Below are positions 12,603 through 25,500 of a DNA stretch of 64,000 bases, one piece after another. Source of the stretch: Sistotremastrum niveocremeum HHB9708 (taxonomy: Eukaryota; Basidiomycota; Agaricomycetes; Sistotremastrales; Sistotremastraceae); the NCBI GenBank assembly GCA_001630475.1, contig KV419421.1, forward strand, positions 277,519 through 341,518. The letters are read 5' to 3'. Numbering within the stretch: position 1 is the first letter of the stretch; every line of letters starts with the position of its first letter. Position numbers and translations under genes: made by a program. The notes beneath the pieces were generated by a model. It did no database searches and had not been told where the DNA came from. It saw nothing but the letters and a program-made list of their open reading frames with translations.

Positions 12603-12754
12603 ACCTATGCACCCTCTGTGAACATGGCCATCGTAACCATGAGAACCACAGCTTTCTAACTTGACTGTGCCTCTGATTTCTCATTCGCGTTGCCCCCGAT
12701 TAAGACGGTTCGAGGGTCTCCTGCCCTCTTTACCCGTACGCGTCGATTGAAGAA

Positions 12755-13885
12755 ATGGCTTCGAGAGGCAAGAAAAAAGTAGATGCAGAGCACTCTGATC
12801 TACCTTTGGTCTCCAAAAACGCTACTGTGTGTTCTTCAACTCATAAAACGCGATATATCCTTACTGTCCTTCATGATGCAGATATTGAAAGGAGAGAGCA
12901 CGAAATTATACCGACTGGATAGTAAAGATCCTGAGTTCAATACTCTGAAATGTCAGCCGGTGAAGTCTCGGTATGATCTAAAGTGAACCGTCATGTCATC
13001 GTGCTCATGGGTCCTGCGCGGGTCAGCGGCGCTCCCAAACGCGCTCAACCCGGACAGCTTTTCCAGGAGCGCGAAATAGAGCAACTGGCGTGGAAAAGGC
13101 ATGGTGGAAAACAAGGATTTATTACTCAGTATGCATCCTCTCTGCTTTGATACTTTTCGTACTGCTCTGATGATCACGAAGCTTAAGAGAACTGAAGATA
13201 ATGTACACTTGGTCGTTCCCTGATCGTCCATTCTCTCGTCCAGATTCTTACGCTCCCTTCGTGGATAGCTTTCAGGTGAGTCCTTGAACCAAATTTCACT
13301 GCCTCCCTGATACACTCGAGACGTAGATGGATGAATGGGTGTGGGACATCTGCCGTAAGAATCTGCCTTTCCCAGATTCTGCGCAAAAAGGCGGTGAAAA
13401 TCGTCAAGTTGTGAGAAGCCTCAGTCGAAAATACGTCGAATCGCCCTATCCACCTAGACCTTCCGTTCTACGTCCAAGTTCTGCCTCGTTCAACCTTCTT
13501 CGGTGTGTTCTCGACGGGATCCCCACTGTCGCCAGTATGTCACCGGCCGATGGGAACTATTGCGTAGTCAAGACCCAAGATACTCCCGAACAGCCCGAGA
13601 AGTATACGTGGAGTGATAGCGTCCTTCGAGTGCTGGCATCGTGTCTTGAAAGCGTCATAGCTGAGCATGGTATAGGAGTAGAGGGTTGGGACGCCGCAAA
13701 GTGGGAGATATATGACAAGGTCAGTGATTCTACTGCTTGCTTCAGATGGAATTTTGAAGGCTGACGTACGTAAGGCGACCCTGGCTCTGAATGCAGGCCT
13801 CAAGTATGATGCTGCAACTAACGAATGGAGCGATCCTAGTAGATTCTGGCTTGATTCTCCGGTCCTAACGATTGGGAAAGCGTGA
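12755..13885 (+). CDS. Tandem orphan family, copy 3
   Basis: Third paralog. The proposed start (MASRGKKKVDAEHSDLPL) gives a basic N-terminus. A second exon resembles copy 2 (KLYRLDSKDPEFNTLKC). Then follow REIEQLAWKRHGGKQGFIT (about 13070-13128), LRELKIMYTWSFPDRP, MDEWVWDICRKN at an exon start (13327), SLSRKYVESPYPPRP, VIAEHGIGVEGWDAAKWEIY, and the last exon LKYDAATNEWSDPSRFWLD ending at 13883-13885. It is closer to copy 2 than to copy 1 over these motifs, suggesting copy 2 and copy 3 split last. Function is unknown and no catalytic motif is recognised. Confidence 0.65.
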
Positions 13886-15257
13886 AAGGAGGACTCCTGA
13901 TGCTGTCCAGGAAGAAATCATTCCGATACGGAAGACATTTAAGGAAGAGCTATAGTACAAATGCCGGTGAGCCGCATATATCAAGGGCGTGTGGCGCTGT
14001 ATCGTGGCGTTCGTCTATGCAATGACATGCGTCTTGAATCTTGATGGTTGGTCGACAGCATTGTGATATTCATGAATACGATTCAGTTCACGAATACATT
14101 CCGAGCCCGGGGGGATGCTCCTCAATAGACCACGACACCTTTTCGCAATTGTCCAATTAGATATCTCCCTTAGCAGATGTGTCAGTCGATGACTCAGATC
14201 TAATCCAATGAGTCAAATACGCTGTCGGCTTTGATCGGCGTCCAAACCGTCCGCTCGCCCGACGAGATTGCGCATTCCTGCTGATCACAGAATATTGCCT
14301 GAACACGCACAAAATTCCACCATGCCGTGAACTCTGCACGCAACGTCCCCTGCTATTCACTCCAGCCTACGACCGTCACGTTCCTGGTGGAGCTGGGCCT
14401 CACTAGCCAATGGTATACAGCTCAACTTGCAAAGTTCCGTTCTGGAGCGGTTATTCCGTGATGTTTCTCTGAGATCTCGAGTTTATTTCGGGTCTAGCTA
14501 TGGCCTATGGCGTTCGAGATATTGGAGCAAGCAGAAGCGTTCTGAAAGACCTTGTCCGGGTGACGTTGAAGACCGAGACCAAGTTTGGGCGCTTACACTT
14601 CGGCGTCTCCGTGCAGTTATCCTCCAATTCGCTGCAAATAATGATTCACTGGCGAATATCGCGTTCGAGGTCGACTTATGACTTTGCATTAAACTGCTGG
14701 TTTGAATAATGGCTGTGGATGATTGGAGAAACGACCAGGATAGGACACAGAAGATCGTATTCTACACTGTCAAAAACCACTTGACCTCGAATTCTTCGTG
14801 GCTTGTTCGTCGGACCGACTATGATGTGCTAGCTCCAGGGACACTTCCTGCAAAGCTGATTGGGCATTGCTTTCTCATTGCGGAGACTTGCCGTGGTCCA
14901 ACCTTACTGCGTTTATCTTGTCGTCGATTTCTCATCCCTTGAAGATCTTGCGCCATCGCACACCCTTTGGTCTCGGCATCACTTCTTCTGCAACGGCTTC
15001 CCATTGCCTAGCTCTCATGTGGTCTCTCTATCTTATCTGTAATTCTTTTCTCAAATTTCTATCCGTGAATGCATCATCGAGAAGCATTATGGGGTCATCC
15101 TGAAGAATCTGAGGCCTTCCGTGCCTTTGCCTTACACAGTCGCTCCAACCATTTCTTGTATAAAACCGGTCTCTGTTCCTGCTGAAGATCGTCAGGCTTC
15201 TCATCTAGCTTCTGTCTCGCATTCACCTTCACCTTACTACTCTCTCAATCTACACAA
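13886..15257. other. Intergenic stretch, no convincing gene
   Basis: About 1.4 kb with only short frames (for example 14427-14681 and 14709-14942) that share no motif with neighbours and lack joinable splice partners. The last part (about 15150-15257) is pyrimidine-rich and probably forms the promoter and 5' leader of the dioxygenase gene. Confidence 0.45.
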
Positions 15258-16588
15258 ATGGCCCCCTCCGTCTCCGAACTCGCCACCACTACCGTTGAAA
15301 GCATTACCAATGGCGCCCAGGCTTTGAAGCTCAAGGCCAACCAGACTGAGCGGCCGGCTGCTGAGCCCGTGGAAGTAAAGGTTAGCTTTGCTTCAGTATC
15401 CTTTTAGTGGACGTCCTTTTAAATTCCTATGTAGCAAAACGCTCCCCTCTACCCCTACTATTACCCCTACTGGGATGTCAACGAGAAGTTCCCTCCCACC
15501 CAGGAATTCGAGCATGTAGATGCCGGATCTCGTGCTGACAAGGCCAAGCCCCACCTCCTCGCCAACGCTATCACCAACGACCTCAACCCCTACATCGGCA
15601 CTGAAGTCAAGGGTGTCCAGATCAGCCAACTCTCCAAGGAGGGTCTCGACGAGCTTGCCCTCTACGCTGGCGAGAGGAAGCTTTTGTTGTTCCGTGATCA
15701 GGACTTCAAGGATCTTACCCCCGAGAGACAGATTGAGATCGCCAAGTATGTCCTTCTGCCTCTTTCGACTCGCGCATAAATCTTATCTACTGTTGTTCAG
15801 CCACTTTGGTCCCATCCAACGCCACCCCACTTCCGGTAACGTCAAGGGCTTCCCCGAATTCCACGTCGTCTACCGCGATCAGGATAACGACCGTTTCCGC
15901 GAATACTTCACCGATGACCGTCTCACTCGCATCCAGTGGCACTCCGACGTCACCTACGAGAAGCAACCCCCCTCCACCACTTTCTTCTTCATCCTCGAAC
16001 AACCCAAGCTCGGCGGTGACACTCTCTTCCTGTCCCAGGTCGAAGCCTACAACCGTCTCTCCGAGCCTTTCAAGCAGATCCTTCACGGATTGAAGGCTGT
16101 TCACTCCGCCGTCGAACAAGCTGAAGGATCGGCTAAGCGTGGAGGCCCCGTCAGACGCGAGCCCGTCGAGACTGAGGTATGCTTCTTGTTTTCAATCTCT
16201 GAATCATTCGCTGATACCACATCTTTTAGCACCCCGTCGTCCGAGTCCACCCCGTCACTGGCGAGAAGGCCCTCTTCGTCAACAAGGGCTTCACTCGTCG
16301 CATCGTCGGCTTCAAGAAGGAGGAGTCGGACCTTCTCCTCAACTTCCTGTTCGACCACATCGGCAAGGGATCTGACTTCCAGGTCCGCGCAAGATACGAG
16401 CCCGGCACCGTTGTCGTCTGGGGTATGTTCTCTCCTGGCTCTTCTTCGACCCCTTTAACTGATCCATGCCTTCAGATAACCGTGTCACTGTTCACTCCGC
16501 CACTCTCGACTTCGAATCTAAGGAGAGGAGACATGCTGTCCGCCTCACTCCTCAGGCTGAGAAGCCCATCGCCGTCTCTCAATCGTAA
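15258..16588 (+). CDS. TauD/TfdA-type Fe(II)/2-oxoglutarate-dependent dioxygenase
   Basis: Five exons read MAPSVSELATTTVESITNGA, then YPYYYPYWDVNEKFPP, NPYIGTEVKGVQISQLSKEG, LYAGERKLLLFRDQDF, NHFGPIQRHPTSGNVKGFPE, and end at AVSQS with stop 16586-16588. The Fe-binding H-x-D is visible in IQWHSDVTYE, the distal His in NRVTVHSATLD, and the 2-oxoglutarate-binding Arg in RRHAVRLTP. LGGDTLFLSQVEAYNRLSEP is also typical. Such enzymes hydroxylate taurine, other sulfonates or herbicide-like acids and release sulfite or a leaving group; the substrate cannot be told here. The start is the first ATG of a frame with a splice-consistent first exon. Cytosolic, as no signal peptide is seen. Length (about 380 residues) fits fungal members. 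Confidence 0.92.
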
Positions 16589-16729
16589 AAATCATATCTG
16601 TACATACTGAACAATTACATTATGCATTGCATTGTCGCATCTTTCATGGAAATATATTAACTGGGTCTCCTTGATTACATCGTACAATAAGTTACTTTCG
16701 AACATTCAAAGTCGTTAAGAAAGTCATTA

Positions 16730-18021
16730 TCATGAATCCGACCATTCTCCTGAGAATTCTGGTCTTTCGCGAAGCTCTTTCATCCTTGGTCCATCAATAT
16801 GATGTATAGCAACACTATCCCAAGTGATTTGTGCGTGTTCGTGCCCGCGTCGAAACCAATCGTGAAAGCCCGATGGATCATGCCATACTTGAGTATCTGG
16901 AGCGTAAACGTTCTGCCAATAACCAATCGCGACATCGTCAAACCTGTAGCGACATTATAAGACTTCGTTCCGACTGTCAAAGAAAAAGACATACGGATAT
17001 GGAATGTCAATGTCGATCTCACTGTTGGCTAGGTGTTGAGCCAGAGCAGAGCTAAGATGACACAAGTTATGGGGTGTACGAGCAGATCAGATCGATACAT
17101 GCCTCATGAGATAAGCAAGTCCCGAAGGATATCGAAAGGGCTCTTTCGTCAAGGGAAAGTAGTGACTAGCTGCTTCCCAGCATTGCTTCGCACTAAGGAA
17201 CCGACCCCAAAAGATCTGCTCTGTTCTTGGCCGAGCGGACGGGTGGTGGGTATGGAGGCGATCAGAGAGATATTGGAAGCGAACGAAAGTGTCCGTATCC
17301 ATAGTCATGAAGAAATCGTATTCTGAAGCGGGTTTTGATGTGGCCTGACGGCTATTTAGCGTATGGTGGGGACTAAAGGCATGGACTGCATTGCTTACCC
17401 AGTTCAGAGCCTCGAAACGTTTTAAACCCATGATTTCCGGCATATCGAAAGAATCGACAACTAAAACATCTTGATATCGTTCCCGTTCAACGAGTAGATC
17501 GTGGATCACTTGCTTCGACTGCGCAATACATAAGCAACAGACGTGGTTGTTGATGGCAAGACATACTGGTCGATAGTCGGATGAGATGCGAATGCCGGTT
17601 TTGTTCCAGTTGTCGGCGCCATAGTCACTTCCTCCAAGTAAAGATCGAGTGTTATCTAGATAGGAAGTGAACATCATAACACTGTCATATTTATAGTACA
17701 CGCACGCGAGAAGGAAGTCAGGTTGCCGACAATGAATTTGTATTCGAGGGTTACGGATTCAGTCGGAACACCTTCAAAGATGTATTCTCTAATGTCCCGT
17801 CTTCTCTCGATCTCTAAAGCATGAGAAATAACCGCAACACGGAGGACCAATGGAACGTGTGTCTGGGCGTCTTTGACGCGAAAGTTCGGTTTCGCGTACA
17901 AGGGTAGCCAGAAGGTTGGCTTGAGGAGAATGTACAAAACGGAGGAACCTGAGACCAGAAATAGCACAACGAGAGAAACCAGAGCCCTCCGACGCTGAGA
18001 GATGTTCATGGGGCGTCCCAC
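16730..18021 (-). CDS. Type II membrane glycosyltransferase, GT31 (galactosyltransferase-like)
   Basis: A short basic N-terminus is followed by one membrane anchor (ALVSLVVLFLVSGSSVLYIL), giving a Golgi-type type II protein. The lumenal part has LRVAVISHALEIERRRDIRE, ERYQDVLVVDSFDMPE, the metal-binding DxD-like motif in YDFFMTMDTDTFVRF, FWGRFLSAKQCWE, EPFRYPSGLAYLM, and a DDVAIGYW block that corresponds to the acidic E/D-DV-x-x-G motif of GT31. It ends with HHIDGPRMKELRERPEF and a stop at 16730-16732. The exon join around 17560-17710 is not settled because the donor there is weak. Start may be 18021 or the ATG at 18009. It probably adds a galactose-type sugar to glycoproteins or glycolipids; donor and acceptor are unknown. 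It is divergent from the Scm3-like gene, about 310 bases apart. Confidence 0.8.
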
Positions 18022-18331
18022 GTCGCGAAGACAATCATCGCAAGCGCCAGTAGCGTACTCAGTTCGAGTGTACGTATTTGCGCGAGTGGGTCCAAAGTGG
18101 AGATATTCGAACTGCGCATTGCTATGCAGTGGTCTTGATAATTCTATAAGGAATCAGACCCCGACATAGTGAACAGTTTGCGAACATTTCTTGCAGAACA
18201 TGTGCGCTGAGAACAAGCCACTATTTTCGGCAGCAAGTTCGGAGAGCCAGGGTCGACGAGCGGAGATGGAAAGAACGGCCGTCGGCTGACCCGCGCTCAC
18301 TGCTCGTCACGGCCGACACTCTGGCAGCCCA

Positions 18332-20676
18332 ATGTATCGCATACCTGATCTTCCATCACCTAAAAAGCGTGCCAGAACTGCCTCTGTCGCGCCCTCTACT
18401 CCCCCATTGTCAAATTCGCGCTCCTCCGTATCTACCGACTCGATAAACCTTGGCAGCAATGGGGTCTCTGACTTGGAAGAAGAGATGCGCTCAAGCAAAC
18501 AGCGACTAGTCTCAGCCTGGACAGAACTCGCGGAACGGTATTCGACCCCGCTACACGAAGACGACATAGTCGACCTCCGAACCGTCAATTTTGTCAAAAA
18601 CAGGGGCGTTCTAACGCGTTCGAACAGGACATATGAAATCGGTTGTTTCGGAGATGCCGATGAATCTGAGAAGCAGCAGGCGGTGGAGACCGATGCAGAG
18701 AGCACATACGATGAAGAAGAGGACCTTGACGAACTGGACGCGTTGCACGAACCCACTAGACCCCTTGCCAATGTCGTACCGCGCTTGCCACCTCTTCGCC
18801 CTACCATGAATCCCGAAGACGCAGAAGATCTTAGAGATTTTCTACGCGCAGAGTCTATGCAGAGGGGCCATCTAGAAGAAGATGACGATGAGGAGGAATA
18901 CGAGGAGAGTGTCGAGGACGAAGAGGAAGGCGACGAAGGCGACCTTGTTCAATCTACTTCAGGGACGGACAGAGAGGAAAGCCAAGATGGAGAGGTTTCT
19001 GAGCGTACGGAGAGCTCAGCGGAACCTGAAGAGAACAGAAAACGGAAGCCGCACATGGATGGTGGTCGAAATGCGCCTTTCTTGGTCTACGACTCGTCCG
19101 AGGACGAGTTTGGTGGTTATGACGCCGGCGACGGCAGTCTTGTCCTAGCAGTGGATCAGTCTCCTTCCCCTTTGCCACCTTCGTCTCCCCCTCCCTCATC
19201 ATCTCCCATCAAAAACTCTTCACCGGTGCTTCCTTGGTCTCCTCAAGAGAGCAGGTCAACTCGCGAAGAGTCTCCCGAGCTGCTTCCCCCACCTTCTACA
19301 CCACCGCCCTCACCTCCCAGAAAGTCGAGACGCACACCTTCACGTTCACCGTCGCCAACACCGACTCGGCGACCTCCTCGACGAATATCTGGACAGTATT
19401 CACCGTCAAAACTACCGAATCCCATCTCGAGCCCCGTGAAATCTCGCGCTCCTTCGGTGGTGCCAAAAGTCACTCCGAAAAAGCAGATTCGAACCTCTAC
19501 GAAGCAGTCGTTGCTAATGGAAGTTGTCATCGCATCACCAGCTACCGTTAAGCGTTCATCAACGGTTGAACCTCCATTGTTTACACCTGTAAATAGTCAT
19601 TCCTTTGCATTGGTCTCTCCGCTAATCTATATCAGGTGAAACGTGGAAAAAGTAGGCCTCGAAATGAGGAGAGCCCGACGCGCCCTCAAAAACCACCTTC
19701 TCCGAAAGCTGGCGAACCTAGTTCGGAGAGAGCAGGGTCGACGCATGTGCTTAAGCCCAGTCGTCGAATATCGTCATCTCCGTTGAAACCTCCCCCACTC
19801 ACGCCGATCGCGCAAACGGCAAAGCGTAAACGTCACTCATCAGCTTCATTTTCGTCTCCAGAGAACAGATCAGTCCCTGATTCTGCACCTCCTATGGAAA
19901 ATCAACCCGAGTCGTATAATCCCCCCGAACATCCTAGTGCACTCAATTCCGCTAACTCGGGAGGCTCGCCTCATTCGAAAGCAAAAGGCAAGGGCAAAGC
20001 TCGGATCCCTCCACCAGATTTCAAACCTCCTGTCGATCCGAAAGACGATCCCGATCCTCCGTCCTTCAATCAACATCCATCCTACTATCCACCTATGAAC
20101 ATGCCACCGATGCAGACGGGCGGATATCCCTTCGCTCCCATGCCTTTCTCGTATCCCGCCACAGCGCAAGCACAATTCTTCCTGGCGCAAGCCATGCAGT
20201 CCTTCTCATACCTCTTCTCGGGATATCCTTCCCATGCCGTTCCTCCTCCTCATGCTGCCTCTTCATCCTTACAGCCTCCCACCCAACCTCTGCCCAACCA
20301 AGCACATAACCCTTATCCTTCACCATATCCATACCATCAACCTCCACCTTGGGCAAGTATGCCGTCCATGAACATGCCACCTCCCAATCATTCCATACCG
20401 CCTTACATGGATTCGGAGAAGCCGTCGGCTTCGGCTTCATCTGCACCGTCTTCCTTAGCCGATGGTTCGCCTCGAGGCGTGATGAAGTCGAGAGCGAATA
20501 GCATCGGGCCATCACTCAAGAAACGTGTCAGTTTCTCTGAAGAGCCCACTTATATGGACGCGAGGAGAGACGACCGACGTTCAGACCATAATCACGAAAA
20601 TGAACGCCAACCTGAGGCGGAGGAAGAGCATGATCAGAGACCGAGAGTCTTGAGAGGAAGGACTATTAGAAGATGA
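18332..20676 (+). CDS. Acidic, disordered nuclear protein with an Scm3/HJURP-like N-terminus
   Basis: Two exons are joined by an intron at 19589-19635. The N-terminal 110 residues are the only ordered part: RLVSAWTELAERYSTPLHED, then DDIVDLRTVNFVKNRGVL. This resembles the Scm3 pattern W...I...KY...D-D-I/E-IDL-x-T-G-x-IVxDxGHL, the chaperone that loads the centromeric histone CENP-A. The Gly and the HL pair of the yeast motif are not conserved, so the call is tentative. The rest is low complexity: long Asp/Glu runs, Ser/Pro repeats, basic KGKGKARIPP, and a Met/Pro-rich stretch (YYPPMNMPPMQTGGYP), ending in a charged tail RVLRGRTIRR. Nuclear location is inferred from composition. Other disordered chromatin proteins cannot be excluded. 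Confidence 0.5.
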
Positions 20677-20953
20677 GTTTGGCTTTCGATCAGTTAATTA
20701 TTTGTCGTCATTATTTTTGAGGCTTTTGTTATTCTCGAACTTTGTCATACCATAGCCCAGAGTCTTTCTCTGTTGTAGTACCAGTACTAGTGCAAACTGA
20801 TATGTAGCCCAATTGATTTTCTTCAATCTACCTGTCACGCTTTTTCTCCAATTTTTCCTCCCTAACAGCGCTAGCTTCCTGGAAGGCTCACTTAAGCAGC
20901 TTCTCCTCGTCCCCGAGCGAGCGTTGAGTCGATGACGTAATATTCGTACTTTC

Positions 20954-22169
20954 ATGAAACGGTTCATCCCAAAATGCCTCACTGTCAGGCTGGGGAGACG
21001 TTCCTATGCTCAGGCTGCAACTCAAGGCGGCTCTTCAGATCCGCTAGCCTATTGCCGCAATGTGGTCAACCAATACGACTATGAATCTTGGCTTTGTTCC
21101 TACTTTTATTCGCGCGACGTGCAACCAGCATATTTCGCTCTGAAGGCCTTCTACGTGAGCTTTGCAACTGGTGACTCTTGCAGGCCGTGAACTGTTTATA
21201 TAGGTGGAACTTGCGATGGTACCAGAATCGGTGTCCAACACGACGCTTGGCTTGATGAGAATGCAGTTTTGGAGAGACACAATAAAGGGAGTCGCTAATG
21301 TATGTGTCATTCTCTTCAGCTTTTGGCATTCGTTGTTGTCGATTCTGACTGACCCATAGGATTCATAGGATGCACCACCTCGACATCCAATAGCACTCGC
21401 CTTGCATCAAGCGAAGCGTCAATTCAACATACAACCTTACCATCTCACGCGGATCATTGACGCTCGAGTGCGTATTTTTATACAGTGGCATGCTACTTAG
21501 CTGTAACAAGCTATATAGGAAGAGGAACTACGAAATCCTACCCACCAGACGATGGCCTCCCTAACCTCACATGCGGAATCAACGTCCTCAACACTCCTCT
21601 ACGCACTCCTCCCTCTCGTCTCTCCCCCAAATTCATCCATATCCCACGACATCCACCACGCAGCCTCCCATCTAGGCATCTCCCAAACAATCGTCACACT
21701 CCTCCGAGCACTTCCTTATCATCTCACAACCGCGCGAAATAAAACTCTGGTCATCCCCTCCGAAATCACGGCGAAACATGGTGTCAATCAAGAATTGATC
21801 TTGAGAGGAAACGCACCTGAGGAACAGAGAGAGAGACTGCAGGAAGCTGTTTATGAGTTTGCGTGTGCCGCGAATGATCAACTGTTGACTGCGAGAGAAA
21901 TGTGGGAGAAGATTGGGAGACCGAAGGATGTCATGCCCATCTTTTTGCCTGCGGTTCGTTGCGTTGAAGCTTTATATTCTTCCACCGGACTTATGAATTT
22001 ATACCCAGGTGGCCGTGTCGTCCTTCCTGACGCGCTTGGAGAGAGTCAACTTCAATATTTTCCATCTGGACGTGCAATTGAAAAGTTGGAAGTTGCCATG
22101 GCAGATATACACTTCGTACTTGAGGAGAAAATTTTGACGAAGCTTGTTTGGCATGGTTCAGATACTTGA
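20954..22169 (+). CDS. NDUFAF6: NDUFAF6-like complex I assembly factor (squalene/phytoene synthase fold)
   Basis: The start gives a mitochondrial-targeting-like N-terminus (MKRFIPKCLTVRLGRRSYAQ). Joined exons read CRNVVNQYDYESWLCSYFYS, QPAYFALKAFYVELAMV, LGLMRMQFWRDTIKGVAN, PPRHPIALALHQAKR, YHLTRIIDAR, then LYALLPLVSPP, HHAASHLGISQTIVTLLRAL, LVIPSEITAKHGVN, and an end in IHFVLEEKILTKLVW. This order is that of NDUFAF6 and fungal relatives, which have the isoprenoid synthase fold but lack the aspartate-rich catalytic motifs. The first helix region here likewise shows no DDxxD. The human homolog is needed to assemble the ND1 module of respiratory complex I in mitochondria. Introns begin at about 21154, 21299, 21471. 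It lies 277 bases after the Scm3-like gene on the same strand. Confidence 0.9.
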
Positions 22170-22577
22170 TGCACAATCGTCAGTCTGCCTTCAGTTTCGG
22201 CCCCGTTGGTACCGAACTGAGTTGTCAGGAAGATTTCTACATGGCTATAAAATGATTGATTTTATCAAAGTGTTCCTAATGGGATACATATACCTGAATG
22301 CGACGCGCATCGACTGGATGGCGTAATGAGTGATTCGAAATTAGTGGAAGATGAATGCCTGTATGATCGATGAATGCGATGAGTCAATAGTAGGTGTGAT
22401 ATAGGTTTGGAAGAGAATGACCGAAGAATGAATATACAGACGCGGGAAGAGAAGGCGAAGAAGTAAGGTGGACAGTAATGTAAAAACCATATCCATGAGT
22501 CCGCAAGTACATGAAATATAATGATTAAGGCTAACGGTATGAGAGACCGAATGGAAGAATAGGTTGAAGAACGAGCA

Positions 22578-25500
22578 TCAAATTTGAGGACTTCCGATGA
22601 TTCGGGGCCTCTTCGCAGGGCGCATATGCATATACTCTTCATCTGAGGATGAATAATCATCTCCGTTGAATAATTCAATTCCGTTGGATGGGCGTTGGGG
22701 GGTTCCCGGTGCTCCGGAGGTCCGGCGACGTTTCTCTTCTTGACGCAGAAGGCGTAGATTGGTGCTGAGGGCTCTATGGAAGTCGGTCTAATCTCGCATT
22801 AGATGAGAGGCAGTGTCTGAGGAAATTGGACATACCTTGCTAAGACGCGGTTTACCTGCCTCGGCGTCAGGCTTTGCAAGCGCTTTACGTTCTTTGAACT
22901 GTGTATAGGAATTGTTAGACTCAAGACGACGCTCCTAAAACGCGACTCTGACCTTGCGCTCCTCGTTCTTCAACAACAACCCGAAGTGCTTTATCCATGT
23001 CTGGAGATCACTCTCGGCTTTGCCTTTCCCTTTACGACTGGTCACGCTTCCAACGCTGGCATCCGAAACTCTAGCACGCTTCCACGTCCGAACTTCGAAA
23101 TCTTCATCCTCGTCTTCGTCATCGTCGTCGTCCTCATCGTCAGACGTATAATAAGCATCCTCGTCTTCTTTGATAGCGTCGTCATCTGATCCAGGAACGA
23201 TATATGATGACACGTGAGAAGCGGCACTTCGTCTGGGTCTCTTGCGAGGATTGGGACTCGAAGGTGGGCTCGGAGCAGTAGTAGGCACTTCCGGAGATGA
23301 AGACTTCTTGGCTTTCCGGCCGACCCGTTCCTCGACTTCAGGTGTTTCCATTTTGAAGATTTTATCTTCGGCCGCAGTTCCGACGGCGCTCTTGTACAAC
23401 GCAACGTCGCATGAACTGAGCCAGTCTTCTTCGCTAGCGAGGAATTCCATCTCGAGAACCATCTTCCACATTATTTGTAGCTAGAGATATGAAGTGAGTA
23501 GTAATTCTTGTGCGGGTATCCAAGAGACCTACAGGACTTTTACCAAGATGAGCCAAAATCTCGAAATGGCGGAACGTAATAGGGACTCTTTGGTCTTTGG
23601 GAAGCCTGACAAAATGCTCGATGACGCTCCGGTAACAGTTTGCAACAGCGTGCGTCATAAATATTGAGGTAGCAAGGTCACGAGGGCCGTAAGTATCATA
23701 CGCCCACTTGGCGACGTGTAAAGCATCTAGTGTTGTGGTATTGTCAATCATTTGGACAAAATGGCGATAGACAGCGACTTACCAGATGGGAAAGGAAGTT
23801 TAGCTGTGTAGTCCGCTGTCGGGATCGGGCGGTTGTTCCACCATCGGCGGCGCGCAGGTCGCATACCCTGCTCATCTAGGCCGATTCGTTTGGTTAGTGT
23901 ATCCTGTGTGATTGATCCCTGTAATATACACCAATCAATGGCCGATACATCGAGAAAAGCGGACGACTTACCAGCTTCCGTTTATTGCGGTCCCGCCCTC
24001 CGAGTGCGGTTGCAGACTTGTCAGTGGCGAGTTCCTCAGTCGTGGCATTTTGCGGAGTAATCTGGGCCTGTTCGTGGCCCTGCGATAGATCCTCTCCATC
24101 CGACCACTCATCTCCATTGCCATCCGGCGTGGAGTGGGCATGATCATCCATATCCACATCCATGTCATCCACATCCGTTACATGTGGAGGGATCGTATGA
24201 TCATCCATATAGAGTGTTTCATCTTCGATATCGAATGTTAATTCGTCATTGTCTTCGTCGTCCTCGTTAAGGTCGTCAGTCGTAGAACGAAGAGGTCGGC
24301 TGAATGGGGCAACGAAGCGACCACATGCGAGGGTATCGAAAGGATCGGGTAGTTTGACACCACCAGGCAGATGGTACAGAGCAATATCTCTTCGGACGGC
24401 GATTTGAACGTTGGGATAGGAACGGCATATTGCTTTGAGGAATTTACCCTGAGCACAGACCGTGTAATTAGTAGGTGTAGGGTAGGTCATACTATTGACA
24501 TACCTTTGACGCGGTATGATAACTCTTCAATGCGACCTCTATAGCCATTTCTTCCCTTGAAGCTTTGCTCTTCAAGAGACCTTGCATCTTGGCGTATGCA
24601 AAGAGGCGTTTGTGAGACTCTACGAAGGGATTGCAAAGCAATGCCACAACGTCATCTCGAGTTAAAGGCACGAGATGGCAGTTTTCGAGCATTTCGGGAA
24701 GAACGTCCGGTGGATAGTGGTGACAGCCCGTCGGACATGATTTGGTGTGAATATGCGAGGAGAAGAAGGTCAAGAGAACGGCGAGACGAGCAGTAGGATG
24801 TGAACTGGGGAAGTCAGTGAAGAGGTGTCGAACAGTGGCGTATGTCGGATATACGGTGATGGAACGAGTTTCAGCAAAAGTCTGTTTCATCATAAATTAG
24901 TTTCAGGGTCGACAAAATGTGATGCTACTGACTTTCAGAAGGTCTTCGACCAGGTCTCCCAGTTGGAAGAGAAGTACACCTTCAGAGTCGAGGATCTTGA
25001 GAGCTTCGTATGCTTGTGCATTCTGTCGCGCCTCCATGCAGACTTCAGCAGCAACTGTTCGGCTTAGGTACAACCTAAACGTTTCAGGAGTGTAAGAGCG
25101 TGCCATCACATCGCCGACAAGATGATACGTACGTAGAATCTAATTGACACAACTCTTTAACGCGCTGGACAATCTTGGCCGTCTCCGAGCCCTCCCTCTT
25201 CTCAAATATCTTCCGAAACAGGAAATTCTTGTATTTTTGATCCATAACAAATCCATTGGCAGCAGCGAGTGGCAGGAGACGAGGTTCAGTGGCGAAAGCT
25301 AAAGGAAGTTGAAGAACAAGAGGGTCCTAGAAGGGTGCATATATGCGCCTTGTCAATCGCGCCCTTCGGGAGAAGTAGACAAAGGAGAGATGAAACGCAC
25401 CTTTGACGAGAATGGGATGAACTTGTATTTGACGAATAATTCCTCAAGCTGCTCATAGTCGATGCCTCTAGTGAAGCCAAACTTTCTGTCCTCAAGCCAC

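Noticed and set aside
14427-14942. Overlapping short frames between the orphan cluster and the dioxygenase gene
   Set aside because: Frames overlap on both strands, none continues through plausible introns, and none resembles the neighbouring families.
18307-18807. Long minus-strand frame opposite the Scm3-like gene
   Set aside because: Ser-rich mirror of the acidic and Ser/Pro coding strand; the plus-strand frame is far longer and has a clean intron.
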